NCBI GenBank assembly: GCA_041742635.1
Contig: JBGSIF010000103.1
Location: forward strand, 1 to 30,767
Direction of reading: 5' to 3'
DNA length: 30,767 nt
Origin: JTS-AC122 sp041742635
Lineage (GTDB): Bacteria; Planctomycetota; Phycisphaerae; Phycisphaerales; UBA1924
Numbering within the stretch: the stretch's first letter is position 1; each line of letters starts with the position of its first letter. The translations under genes and the position numbers were made by a program. The notes under the pieces are model-generated. The model saw only the letters and a program-made list of their open reading frames with translations. It searched no databases and was not told the DNA's origin. Shown here in pieces: positions 24,344-30,767 of this stretch.

Positions 24344-26299
24344 CTATCCCCACCATCGCTTGCCCCACAGCCCGAGGTTGATCAAAGGCCACGCGACGCG
24401 CCAGTTCGATTGCGGTTGATCCGCGATGCTGTGGCGAGCAGGTGTACGCACCAGTTCTTGGATCAGCGATGACTCGTGCAGAACGTGGGCAGATCCGCTC
24501 ATCCATTCTTGAAACGGGAGGGCGAAACTGGCCTTCGGTCGATGCAGGATCGAGTCAGGCAGGTCCCGAGCGAACGCTTCTCGCAGCACACGTTTGGTGT
24601 GGGAAGTAGCAACGCTGCAACTGGCGTTCCCGCGTGCCTCGTGCGGCCCCGATGCGGCCAACATCGCCGTGTCATACTTCCACCGCATCGGCAGCGACTC
24701 CGCCAGATCAGCAACAACCCGGTCGGCGAACGGAGTGCGGCCTTCTACCGATGCAAGCATCGTCGCTGTATCCAGCCGACCAAGAAGACCGGACAGATTG
24801 ATCGATCTCAGGAACCGCAGGTGCGGCTCCAGTGGTTCCAGCGCGAATCCCCGGTCGTCGCACGGCAGGTCCGCTTCAATCGCAGCGAACTCGGCCGAGT
24901 AAAAATCAGTGAGCCAAGCGTCCGCTTCGAGTGTGCCCCACACGGCGTCGTTCAATATCAATGCTTTGGCCTCAATCGGAATCCACGCGACAGAGTGCAG
25001 TTGGTGCAACCCCGGATCGGGACGCGGGACCGATCGACTTCCCGCCCATACCCGTCGGGCGTGCTCGAACAGGTTCGCCAGTCGCATGGGTTCGTCATAC
25101 CCGCCGAAGAGTTCGTCGGCGCCCTCCCCGCTCAGCGCGACGACCTGACCGTCCGCGCGCAACGCGCGCGCGACATGATTGATGGCCACTTCGTTGGGAG
25201 TGCCCAGGGGGATGCCTTGCGCACTGACCATCTCGTGCCAGCGTTCGGTGAACAGACACTGCGTAACGGGAGTTTCGCTATGTTGTGCGCCGAGGTGGCA
25301 CGCCATCTGCCCGGCGTACAGAAAATCACCCTCGCTCCCCGGTGCGTGCGTGCCCGAGCAGTACGTGCGAAGCGCTGTCCCTTCCGAAGCCGCGGATGAC
25401 GAGGCGCACGCCGCGATGATGGAACTATCCAGCCCCCCGCTGAGCAAGATACAGGTGGGCACATCGGCACGCATGTGACGAGCCACGGAATCGGTGACAG
25501 CACCGCGAACGAGAGCCACGGCGTTGTCCGCCGTGGGCTGCGTGGCACGGGATCGATCACGCGCACGCTCGACACGCTGTATCTTCACGCACGCGTCGTC
25601 GTCCACGCGCGATGCTGCAAGGTCGATCTGCACCACCTCGCCCGGGCGGAGCGTGCGGACACCCTCGAACAGGGTTCGAGTGCCGATGGTCGTGCGGATG
25701 GTCGTGAGGTACGCGCTGATCGCCGTAAAGTCCGGGCGGGCGGAGACGGCTGGGTGTGACAGGATCGCACCTACGTCGCTGGCGAAGATCAGTTCGGTGC
25801 CTTCACGCTCTCGGTGTGATCCGTCGTTCGCGTGCAGGTTGTAATACAGCGGCTTGATACCCAGCGGATCGCGGGCCAACAGCAACCCTTGCCGTTGAGT
25901 ATCGACAAACCCGAGTGCAAACATCCCGCGGAGCCGCGTGATCGCGCCGACTCCCCACCGGATCAGCGCGGCGAGCACGGTTTCGGTGTCGCTGTGTGTT
26001 CGGAACCCTTGGTCCCAGCCATCGGACACGAGTTCGGCACGCACCTCGGCGTCGTTGTAGAGTTCCCCGTTGTACACCAGCGCGTAACACCCATCGTTGC
26101 TCAGCATCGGCTGATTTGCGCCGGTTGAACGATCGACAACCGCCAAGCGTCGGTGGGCGAGCACTATGTTGCCGGCTCGCCACAGCCCCGCACCGTCCGG
26201 GCCTCGATGTGACATCGTGTCGCGCAGGCGTGCGACCACCGCGTCCGAGACCGGCACGACGTCACCCGCCCCTCGCACGATGCCGAGAATCCCGCACAA
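24344..26299 (-). CDS. asnB: Asparagine synthetase (glutamine-hydrolysing) type amidotransferase
   Basis: This is a 651-residue AsnB-type enzyme that uses glutamine and ATP to amidate a carboxylate, normally aspartate. The class II glutaminase domain needs Cys directly after the initiator Met; only the TTG at 26299 gives MCGILGIVRG, so this is the start although the frame is open to 26377 and no strong Shine-Dalgarno is seen. Visible glutaminase parts are RLAVVDRSTGANQPMLSNDG, VYNGELYN and THSDTETVL. The synthetase domain has the PP-loop LLSGGLDSSIIAACAS, ALSGEGADELFGGYDE and LASVEGRTPFADRVV. AsnB relatives in biosynthetic clusters may amidate other substrates. The stop is 75 bp from the next gene on the same strand, so it heads the ebo-type cluster. 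Whether it acts in that pathway is inference. Confidence 0.92.
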   Translation of the reverse strand: MCGILGIVRGAGDVVPVSDAVVARLRDTMSHRGPDGAGLWRAGNIVLAHRRLAVVDRSTGANQPMLSNDGCYALVYNGELYNDAEVRAELVSDGWDQGFRTHSDTETVLAALIRWGVGAITRLRGMFALGFVDTQRQGLLLARDPLGIKPLYYNLHANDGSHREREGTELIFASDVGAILSHPAVSARPDFTAISAYLTTIRTTIGTRTLFEGVRTLRPGEVVQIDLAASRVDDDACVKIQRVERARDRSRATQPTADNAVALVRGAVTDSVARHMRADVPTCILLSGGLDSSIIAACASSSAASEGTALRTYCSGTHAPGSEGDFLYAGQMACHLGAQHSETPVTQCLFTERWHEMVSAQGIPLGTPNEVAINHVARALRADGQVVALSGEGADELFGGYDEPMRLANLFEHARRVWAGSRSVPRPDPGLHQLHSVAWIPIEAKALILNDAVWGTLEADAWLTDFYSAEFAAIEADLPCDDRGFALEPLEPHLRFLRSINLSGLLGRLDTATMLASVEGRTPFADRVVADLAESLPMRWKYDTAMLAASGPHEARGNASCSVATSHTKRVLREAFARDLPDSILHRPKASFALPFQEWMSGSAHVLHESSLIQELVRTPARHSIADQPQSNWRVAWPLINLGLWGKRWWG

Positions 26300-26547
26300 G
26301 GAACTGTCATCGGTCTGGGTTGTCCCGGATGGTGTATTCGCCGCATTCGTGGTCAGTCGCCATCCATTTCGGCACAATTCGCGCGATCATGTTCGGAACA
26401 TTCAATGGTGTCTACCCCACCTGAAGCCTTACATGAGATGACGTTGGGCACCTCAACCGCGGGTAGTACCTCGCGGTATACCGTTGCACGACTCTCGGCT
26501 ATCGGAATGCTGGGCCGTCGTGCCGAACCGTCTGCGAAAGGAATCAC
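26300..26547. other. Divergent intergenic region
   Basis: These 248 bp separate asnB (-) from the TraB-like gene (+). A 10-bp palindrome CGGTATACCG at 26474-26483 is the only symmetric element I note. The Shine-Dalgarno AAAGGA at 26537-26542 serves the rightward gene. No promoter with both boxes was found for either side. Confidence 0.5.
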
Positions 26548-27987
26548 ATGCCCCGTACACGTTCAAGTTTTTTGCCGTTCTTATTCGCCGCAGTGTTTAC
26601 CGCGGCCGCGGTGGTGTATGTCCTTCCCGCTCGCGCCCAGAACGCAGACAACGCCCCCGCTCCCACGCAGCCCCAAGCCAACCGGGACGCTCAGATCAAT
26701 CCTTCGCGGCACATCCGCGTTATTGAAGAAGACAACGGGCGGATCGTGAAGTTACAGTTGTCTTCGCGTCGGTTTATTCCGGCCGCGGACGGGAACGGGA
26801 AGGGGCCGGCCGTGTACCTGACCGGCGCGGTGCATATCGCCGACCAGTCCTTTTACGACGCTTTGCAGGCGTTTTTGGACTCCAAGGACGTGGTCCTGTT
26901 TGAGGCCGTCAAGCCGCCGGGGGCTGGTTCCATGAAACACTTCGACGCAACCGACGAACAGCGCGTCACCGCGACCAAGCGCCGCATCCAGTTGCTCGCG
27001 CTCTTTATCGAGCAGTACAAGATCCGCAAGCAGGAATACCCCGCGGACTTGTCGCGCTTGCCTGATGGCATCGAACCCGCGATGGCCAAGATGCTCACAG
27101 GCATGGGTTTCGACGGGTGGGACCGCCCGCTCATCTATCTGTTGAACGCACCGCCTTCACCCCCGGCTCCACCACCGGCCCCCATTGCTCCGGCGGCGGA
27201 GATCCCCGTGACGAAGCCCGCCGCCCAGCCGCGAGGCTTTGACCTTGTCAGCCTCGGCAGCGACGGTGCGCCGGGTGGCGATGACACCGCGGCGGACGTG
27301 CGGTACTCGGATCAGTCCCCTGTCAACGTCAAGGCTCTCGCCAAAGAAGACGGCATCCAAGCCCAACTCGCCCAGGCTATGGGGCTTGTCTTCCAACTCA
27401 CCGCCATGAACCACGACAAGCCCAACTGGCGCAACAGTGATTTGTCTGTTGACCAGGTTCAGGATCGTTTAGAAATGGGCGGCGGCTCGGACGACGCGGA
27501 TCGGCTCTTCGCCATGCTCTCGGGCGATTCCTTCATGGCCAAACTCGGTGGGGTGGTACTCAAGATCGTGGGCGCGATCCCGTCGCTTTCCAGTTCGCTC
27601 AAAATGATGATGGTCGACATGCTCGCCAGCGCGGACAAACTCATGGAAAATATGCCCGGCGGCGGCGGTGGCATCAATATGCAGTCCTTCATGGACGTTA
27701 TCATCAATGACCGCAACAAGGTCGTGATCGATGACCTCGCCGCGATCATCGAGGCCGAGCCGGGCATCAAGACCGTCGGCGTCATCTACGGCGCAGGGCA
27801 CCTGCCTGACCTCGAAGATCGGCTCGTCCGCGACCTGAACTATCGCTACGACTCGGACGAATGGTTCACCGCGATCACCGTCGATGTCACCGATACCGGC
27901 ATGAGCGTGAAGCAAGCCACCTCGATGCGCAAGTCGATGAAAAAAATGATCGAGCAGCAGATCAAGGCAGGCTCAAAGCAGAAGTAG
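26548..27987 (+). CDS. Secreted TraB/TIKI-like protein with internal GspG-like domain
   Basis: This is a 479-residue exported protein (signal peptide about 1-30, cleavage after ARA). The outer parts resemble the TraB/GumN/TIKI metalloprotease-like fold: first GxxH motif VYLTGAVHIAD (GAVH 93-96) with LFEAVKP (Glu119), then INDRNKVVIDDLAAII (386-401, the conserved Arg-Asn helix) and the second motif VIYGAGHLPDLEDRL (GAGH 415-418). Between the halves, residues about 136-255 look like a type II secretion GspG/pseudopilin C-terminal module: TKRRIQLLALFIEQYKIRKQ and EYPADL, GFDGWDRPLIYLLN, a Pro-rich insertion, GFDLVSLGSDGAPGG and DDTAADV, with the Asp-rich calcium loop. The ATG at 26548 has AAAGGA five bases upstream. 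GxxH families may be metal-dependent proteases; activity here is inferred. Confidence 0.8.
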   Translation: MPRTRSSFLPFLFAAVFTAAAVVYVLPARAQNADNAPAPTQPQANRDAQINPSRHIRVIEEDNGRIVKLQLSSRRFIPAADGNGKGPAVYLTGAVHIADQSFYDALQAFLDSKDVVLFEAVKPPGAGSMKHFDATDEQRVTATKRRIQLLALFIEQYKIRKQEYPADLSRLPDGIEPAMAKMLTGMGFDGWDRPLIYLLNAPPSPPAPPPAPIAPAAEIPVTKPAAQPRGFDLVSLGSDGAPGGDDTAADVRYSDQSPVNVKALAKEDGIQAQLAQAMGLVFQLTAMNHDKPNWRNSDLSVDQVQDRLEMGGGSDDADRLFAMLSGDSFMAKLGGVVLKIVGAIPSLSSSLKMMMVDMLASADKLMENMPGGGGGINMQSFMDVIINDRNKVVIDDLAAIIEAEPGIKTVGVIYGAGHLPDLEDRLVRDLNYRYDSDEWFTAITVDVTDTGMSVKQATSMRKSMKKMIEQQIKAGSKQK

Positions 27988-28007
27988 TTTGATCGTTGTC
28001 GGTGTCG

Positions 28008-28577
28008 TCAGTTCATGCCCACCGTCAACCCCACCGGCTGACTTCTGACCGCATGACTCGGCGAAATCGCTAGCCCTAGCGGAGCGCGTTTCCCGCCGCT
28101 TATCGGTGGGATGCCCTCCTGATCGATGTGCCGCTGGATCGCCATGATCCCTTCGATCAACTGTTCCGGGCGGGGCGGGCAGCCGGGTACATAGACATCG
28201 ACCGGGATGAACTGGTCGATCCCCTGCACCACCGCATAGGTGTCGAATACCCCACCGGTGCTCGCGCACGCTCCCATCGATATTACCCACTTCGGCTCCG
28301 TCATCTGCATGTAGATCCGCTGAAGCACGGGCATGGTCTTGATCGACACCCGACCCGCGACGATCATCAGGTCCGCCTGCCGAGGCGAAAACCGCATCGC
28401 TTCGGAACCGAACCGCGCAACGTCGTATCGGCTGCACGCCGTCGCCATCAGTTCAATCCCGCAGCACGCCGTGGCAAACGGCATCGGCCACAGGCTCGAC
28501 CGGCGCGCCCAGTTCATCACACGGCGCAACTGCGTGGTCAGCACACTATCGATCGGTAACGCGGCTTCAATGCCCAT
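28008..28577 (-). CDS. nuoB: NADH-quinone oxidoreductase subunit B
   Basis: This is a 189-residue NuoB, the complex I subunit that carries the terminal Fe-S cluster N2 at the quinone site. The four ligand cysteines are present: Cys38 and Cys39 in FATACCGIELMATA, Cys104 in SMGACASTGGVF and Cys133 in YVPGCPPRPEQLIEGIMA. VAGRVSIKTMPVLQRIYMQM and EPKWVIS are also conserved. The ATG at 28577 gives the usual N-terminus; the longer frame to 28664 is not supported. The C-terminal about 35 residues after the usual end (GGKRAPLGLAIS and onward) are extra and low complexity. No other nuo gene is in the window, so it is unlinked from the rest of complex I, or one of two copies. Convergent with the TraB-like gene 20 bp away. 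Confidence 0.93.
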   Translation of the reverse strand: MGIEAALPIDSVLTTQLRRVMNWARRSSLWPMPFATACCGIELMATACSRYDVARFGSEAMRFSPRQADLMIVAGRVSIKTMPVLQRIYMQMTEPKWVISMGACASTGGVFDTYAVVQGIDQFIPVDVYVPGCPPRPEQLIEGIMAIQRHIDQEGIPPISGGKRAPLGLAISPSHAVRSQPVGLTVGMN

Positions 28578-28660
28578 AGGTTCTGTTCCATCGTGCAATG
28601 TTCCACTTGCACGCCTTGCTCTTGACGTCGAACGTTTCCTGCTATGCGGCCCGGCGGTTG

Positions 28661-28909
28661 TCAACGATCCGTGCGACCCGCATTGCGCGTCAGTGGAGTC
28701 ACGCGGCGTTCACCCGCCGGCGGGCCGAAGATCCACTCGTCGAGTTGCCCGGACTCTTGATACGGCTCGCTGATTTCATACGACGACGCACCGATCCCTC
28801 GCGCACTGACGGTTCGCTGGTAGCAACCGCTTAGCCCGGCCACTACCGCAAGCCCCGTGATGAACACACTCGTGTGTCGAAGTGATTTTCTGGCGTCGTT
28901 TGGCATCAT
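28661..28909 (-). CDS. Small lipoprotein of unknown function
   Basis: This is an 82-residue lipoprotein. The first of two adjacent ATGs at 28909 has AGGAG seven bases upstream; the second ATG (28906) is three bases on. The signal RHTSVFITGLAVVAGLSGC ends in the lipobox LSGC (Cys29), after which only about 53 residues remain (YQRTVSARGIGASSYEIS, then EPYQESGQLDEWIFGP and a basic tail). It has no recognised family. It lies between nuoB and the YihY-like gene, all on the minus strand, so cotranscription is likely. Confidence 0.75.
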   Translation of the reverse strand: MMPNDARKSLRHTSVFITGLAVVAGLSGCYQRTVSARGIGASSYEISEPYQESGQLDEWIFGPPAGERRVTPLTRNAGRTDR

Positions 28910-29053
28910 GACGAGGCTCCTGACCATCGCATCCGGTCTATCGACAACTCTAGGCGTCCCGAAAGTCGGGCATGTCCTCTTGCCGGACCTGTTCGGTACA
29001 CTCCAGCCATTCTCGTTCGCATCGAACGGCTGCTCGGTTCGACGCATGGCCGG

Positions 29054-30767
29054 TCAACGTTCGGCTTCCTCCGTCGGCGAGACAATTTGGGAAAGCGGGG
29101 ACGTAGCGATGGACCTGTTGAGTGGCGCAGGGGGCAACGGATCCAGGTTGCGGGGGATCGAATGAGTGTCGATAACCTCCGCCGTACCGTTGCGGTGGTT
29201 CGCCTCGGCCGTTTGTCCGTGCTTGTCCTTGCCGGTGCCCGTACCCATCAGGGCAGCGAGCGAAGATTGGCCGGCGGCCTCCAGTTGCGCCCTACGCAGC
29301 CGTTCGACAAGCGTACTCGGGAGCGGTGACACGCCCTCTGCAACACCGGCGATCGTGGCGGTCTGGGCGGCCTGCATCCCGGATAGTTCGTACCCGACCC
29401 GTAGGACATCCGCAGCCGCGATCATCTCGGGCGGTCGTGCCAGCGCGTACAGCACGCTATCGGGCGCAGACGTGCCGGGTGATGAGATGCCCGCACTTGA
29501 ACTCACAACCCGGTGTACAAACCCGCGGTCGGTCAGGCGATCCAGCAGTAACTGCGTTGACGGGCCGGAAAGACCCGTCCGCTGCGCTAACCGTCGTTGC
29601 GGGACGGGCACGCCTTCGCGGAAACCGGTCGCTATGACTTCAAGTAGCGCAAGGGCGGCGGTCGGATCCACGACCCCGGGTTCGCCCTCGGCGTCTTCCC
29701 AGCCGATCACTTGCCCGCCGGGCAGCGCGAGCGATGCCCCGGTACGGGCTTGCTGCAAATGGTAACTGATGTTCAGGCCCAGCAGTACGATGAACCATGT
29801 GACATACACCCACAGCAGGAACAGGGGAATCAGGGCGATGGACCCGTACAGTTGGGCGTAACTCGACGAATAACTGAGGTACTGGGTAAAGCCCCATTTG
29901 CCCGCCTCCCACAGGATGGCCGCTACGAGCGCGCCGGCCAGAGCGGGCACGAATCGCACCCGTGTATTCGGTACCGCCAGGTATACCAGCAGGATCAGCA
30001 GCGTACTCACAACCACCGTGATGCCGTATCCAGAGACCATCAGCCATATGACGTTGTTGCGGTTGATCCCTTCAGCGTCGGCGATCCGCTCGACCCATGC
30101 TTTGAACTGTTCACCGACGTAGAACGAAATAAACAGCAGCAGCGTGCCCAGCGTGAGCATCGTCCAATATTGGAAGATCCGTCGGATCCACGATTTCCCC
30201 GTCGGGACCCGGTAGATCTGGTTGAAGGCTCGTTCGATCTCAACGAGCATCGAGATCGCGGCATAGATCAGCATGATCCCGCCGATGAACCCGATCGCGC
30301 GGACGTTCACCGTTCGCGCCCGCGCCACAAGTGTCTTGACGGCATATGCGAGCGAGCCGTCCGGCGGCTCGTCGAAGAAGGCCGACTCGTCATACGCCGC
30401 CACGCTCGTCGTCGATGAATCAGTCCCGGCAGTCGTCTGTGCCTGTGTCTGTTCAGGGGACGATCCCGCGGCCGATGGGGTTGTCGGCGGAAGCCCGGCG
30501 GGGTCGCTCGGTGCAGGTGCCCCCGACCCGTCGCCTCCGACCCCGATCGTGTTCAGCCCCGCATATGTCAGCGAGCGGTTGATCAGGTGCTCGATCTCCT
30601 GATCCGTGCTGAACGCTTTGAGTACCACCAGCGCGACCACGATCATCGGGAGCAACCCGAAGATCGTTCGGTACGACAGCGCGGCGGCCATCTGCGGCAG
30701 CCGCGACTTCTGACTCTCGACTGCCAGCACGCGCAGCGCCCGCCCTGCGGATCGACGTGGCGGCCCG
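29054..30767 (-). CDS. YihY/BrkB family inner-membrane protein, start outside the window
   Basis: This is the main part (about 570 residues) of a YihY/virulence factor BrkB family membrane protein; the frame is open to the right edge, so the true start is outside (a GTG at 30730 is internal). Six hydrophobic segments are visible: around QMAAALSYRTIFGLLPMIVV, GFIGGIMLIYAAISMLVEIE, TMLTLGTLLLFISFYV, WLMVSGYGITVVVSTLLILL, FVPALAGALVAAILWE and GSIALIPLFLLWVYVTWFIV. The FNQIYRV and GKWGFTQYLS stretches are family marks. An about 60-residue Pro/Ser/Thr/Gly-rich insertion lies between the first and second segments. The cytoplasmic end has a winged-helix-like module (RRLAQRTGLSGPSTQLLLDR) found in longer family members. 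The family's role is not settled. The insertion length is the odd part. Confidence 0.88.
   Translation of the reverse strand, partial: GPPRRSAGRALRVLAVESQKSRLPQMAAALSYRTIFGLLPMIVVALVVLKAFSTDQEIEHLINRSLTYAGLNTIGVGGDGSGAPAPSDPAGLPPTTPSAAGSSPEQTQAQTTAGTDSSTTSVAAYDESAFFDEPPDGSLAYAVKTLVARARTVNVRAIGFIGGIMLIYAAISMLVEIERAFNQIYRVPTGKSWIRRIFQYWTMLTLGTLLLFISFYVGEQFKAWVERIADAEGINRNNVIWLMVSGYGITVVVSTLLILLVYLAVPNTRVRFVPALAGALVAAILWEAGKWGFTQYLSYSSSYAQLYGSIALIPLFLLWVYVTWFIVLLGLNISYHLQQARTGASLALPGGQVIGWEDAEGEPGVVDPTAALALLEVIATGFREGVPVPQRRLAQRTGLSGPSTQLLLDRLTDRGFVHRVVSSSAGISSPGTSAPDSVLYALARPPEMIAAADVLRVGYELSGMQAAQTATIAGVAEGVSPLPSTLVERLRRAQLEAAGQSSLAALMGTGTGKDKHGQTAEANHRNGTAEVIDTHSIPRNLDPLPPAPLNRSIATSPLSQIVSPTEEAER

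Noticed and set aside
24476..25399. 307-residue plus-strand frame opposite asnB
   Set aside because: Antisense shadow with no protein-like features.
26474..26483. CGGTATACCG palindrome upstream of the TraB-like gene
   Set aside because: Ten bases is short enough to occur by chance in 30 kb; noted only in the gap entry.
1..30767. CRISPR arrays, tRNA or rRNA genes, insertion sequences, prophage genes
   Set aside because: Reading both strands, I found no spaced repeat array, no cloverleaf or rRNA stretch and no transposase or integrase motif.

Overview
The window reads as a high-GC chromosome segment of a Planctomycetota member, most likely class Phycisphaerae. Two things point there: a secreted protein ending in the short duplicated dockerin-like module (DxNxDGxxNSxDF) common in that lineage, and many small secreted or lipid-anchored proteins of unknown function. 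Genes are densely packed on both strands. I see no tRNA, rRNA, CRISPR array, insertion sequence or phage gene. Apart from one decayed fragment near 14.5 kb, it looks like ordinary chromosome.

Layout. 1-3.4 kb: the end of a sugar ABC transporter ATPase (+), then on the minus strand a DUF167 protein, a solitary beta-class DNA methyltransferase, a GmhA-type phosphoheptose isomerase and a small conserved protein. 3.5-9.3 kb: a dockerin-type secreted protein (-), a proline-rich secreted protein (+), a HEAT-repeat secreted protein (-) and a DUF1579 protein (+) with a clear promoter, RBS and terminator. 9.3-14.3 kb (-): a SOUL-family lipoprotein, PabB, a small lipoprotein and a group II aromatic amino acid decarboxylase. 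14.4-14.6 kb: a frameshifted ankyrin-like relic and a perfect hairpin. 14.7-16.2 kb (-): an FkbM methyltransferase and 2OG-Fe(II) dioxygenase pair. 16.7-21.2 kb (+): 3-hydroxyacyl-CoA dehydrogenase, a TolC-like lipoprotein, a Tat-exported TIM-barrel protein and TatA. 21.2-26.3 kb (-): a tight cluster of asparagine synthetase, a small unknown protein, EboB-like TatD hydrolase, EboE-like TIM barrel and EboC-like UbiA prenyltransferase. 26.5-28.0 kb (+): a TraB/TIKI-type protein that appears to carry a GspG-like domain inside it. 28.0 kb to the end (-): an isolated NuoB, an 82-residue lipoprotein and a YihY/BrkB membrane protein that runs off the right edge.

The most interesting items are two. 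The first is the compact variant ebo-type cluster, which lacks recognisable EboA, EboD and EboF but is joined to an asparagine synthetase and a 105-residue unknown protein. In other bacteria ebo genes are linked to moving a metabolite precursor to the periplasm; the substrate here is unknown. The second is the TraB/TIKI-like protein, whose two catalytic-type GxxH halves are separated by a pseudopilin-like GspG module. Start codons were re-chosen in many genes from Shine-Dalgarno sites, signal peptides or catalytic constraints; for example, the asparagine synthetase must start at a TTG so that its nucleophilic cysteine is residue 2.
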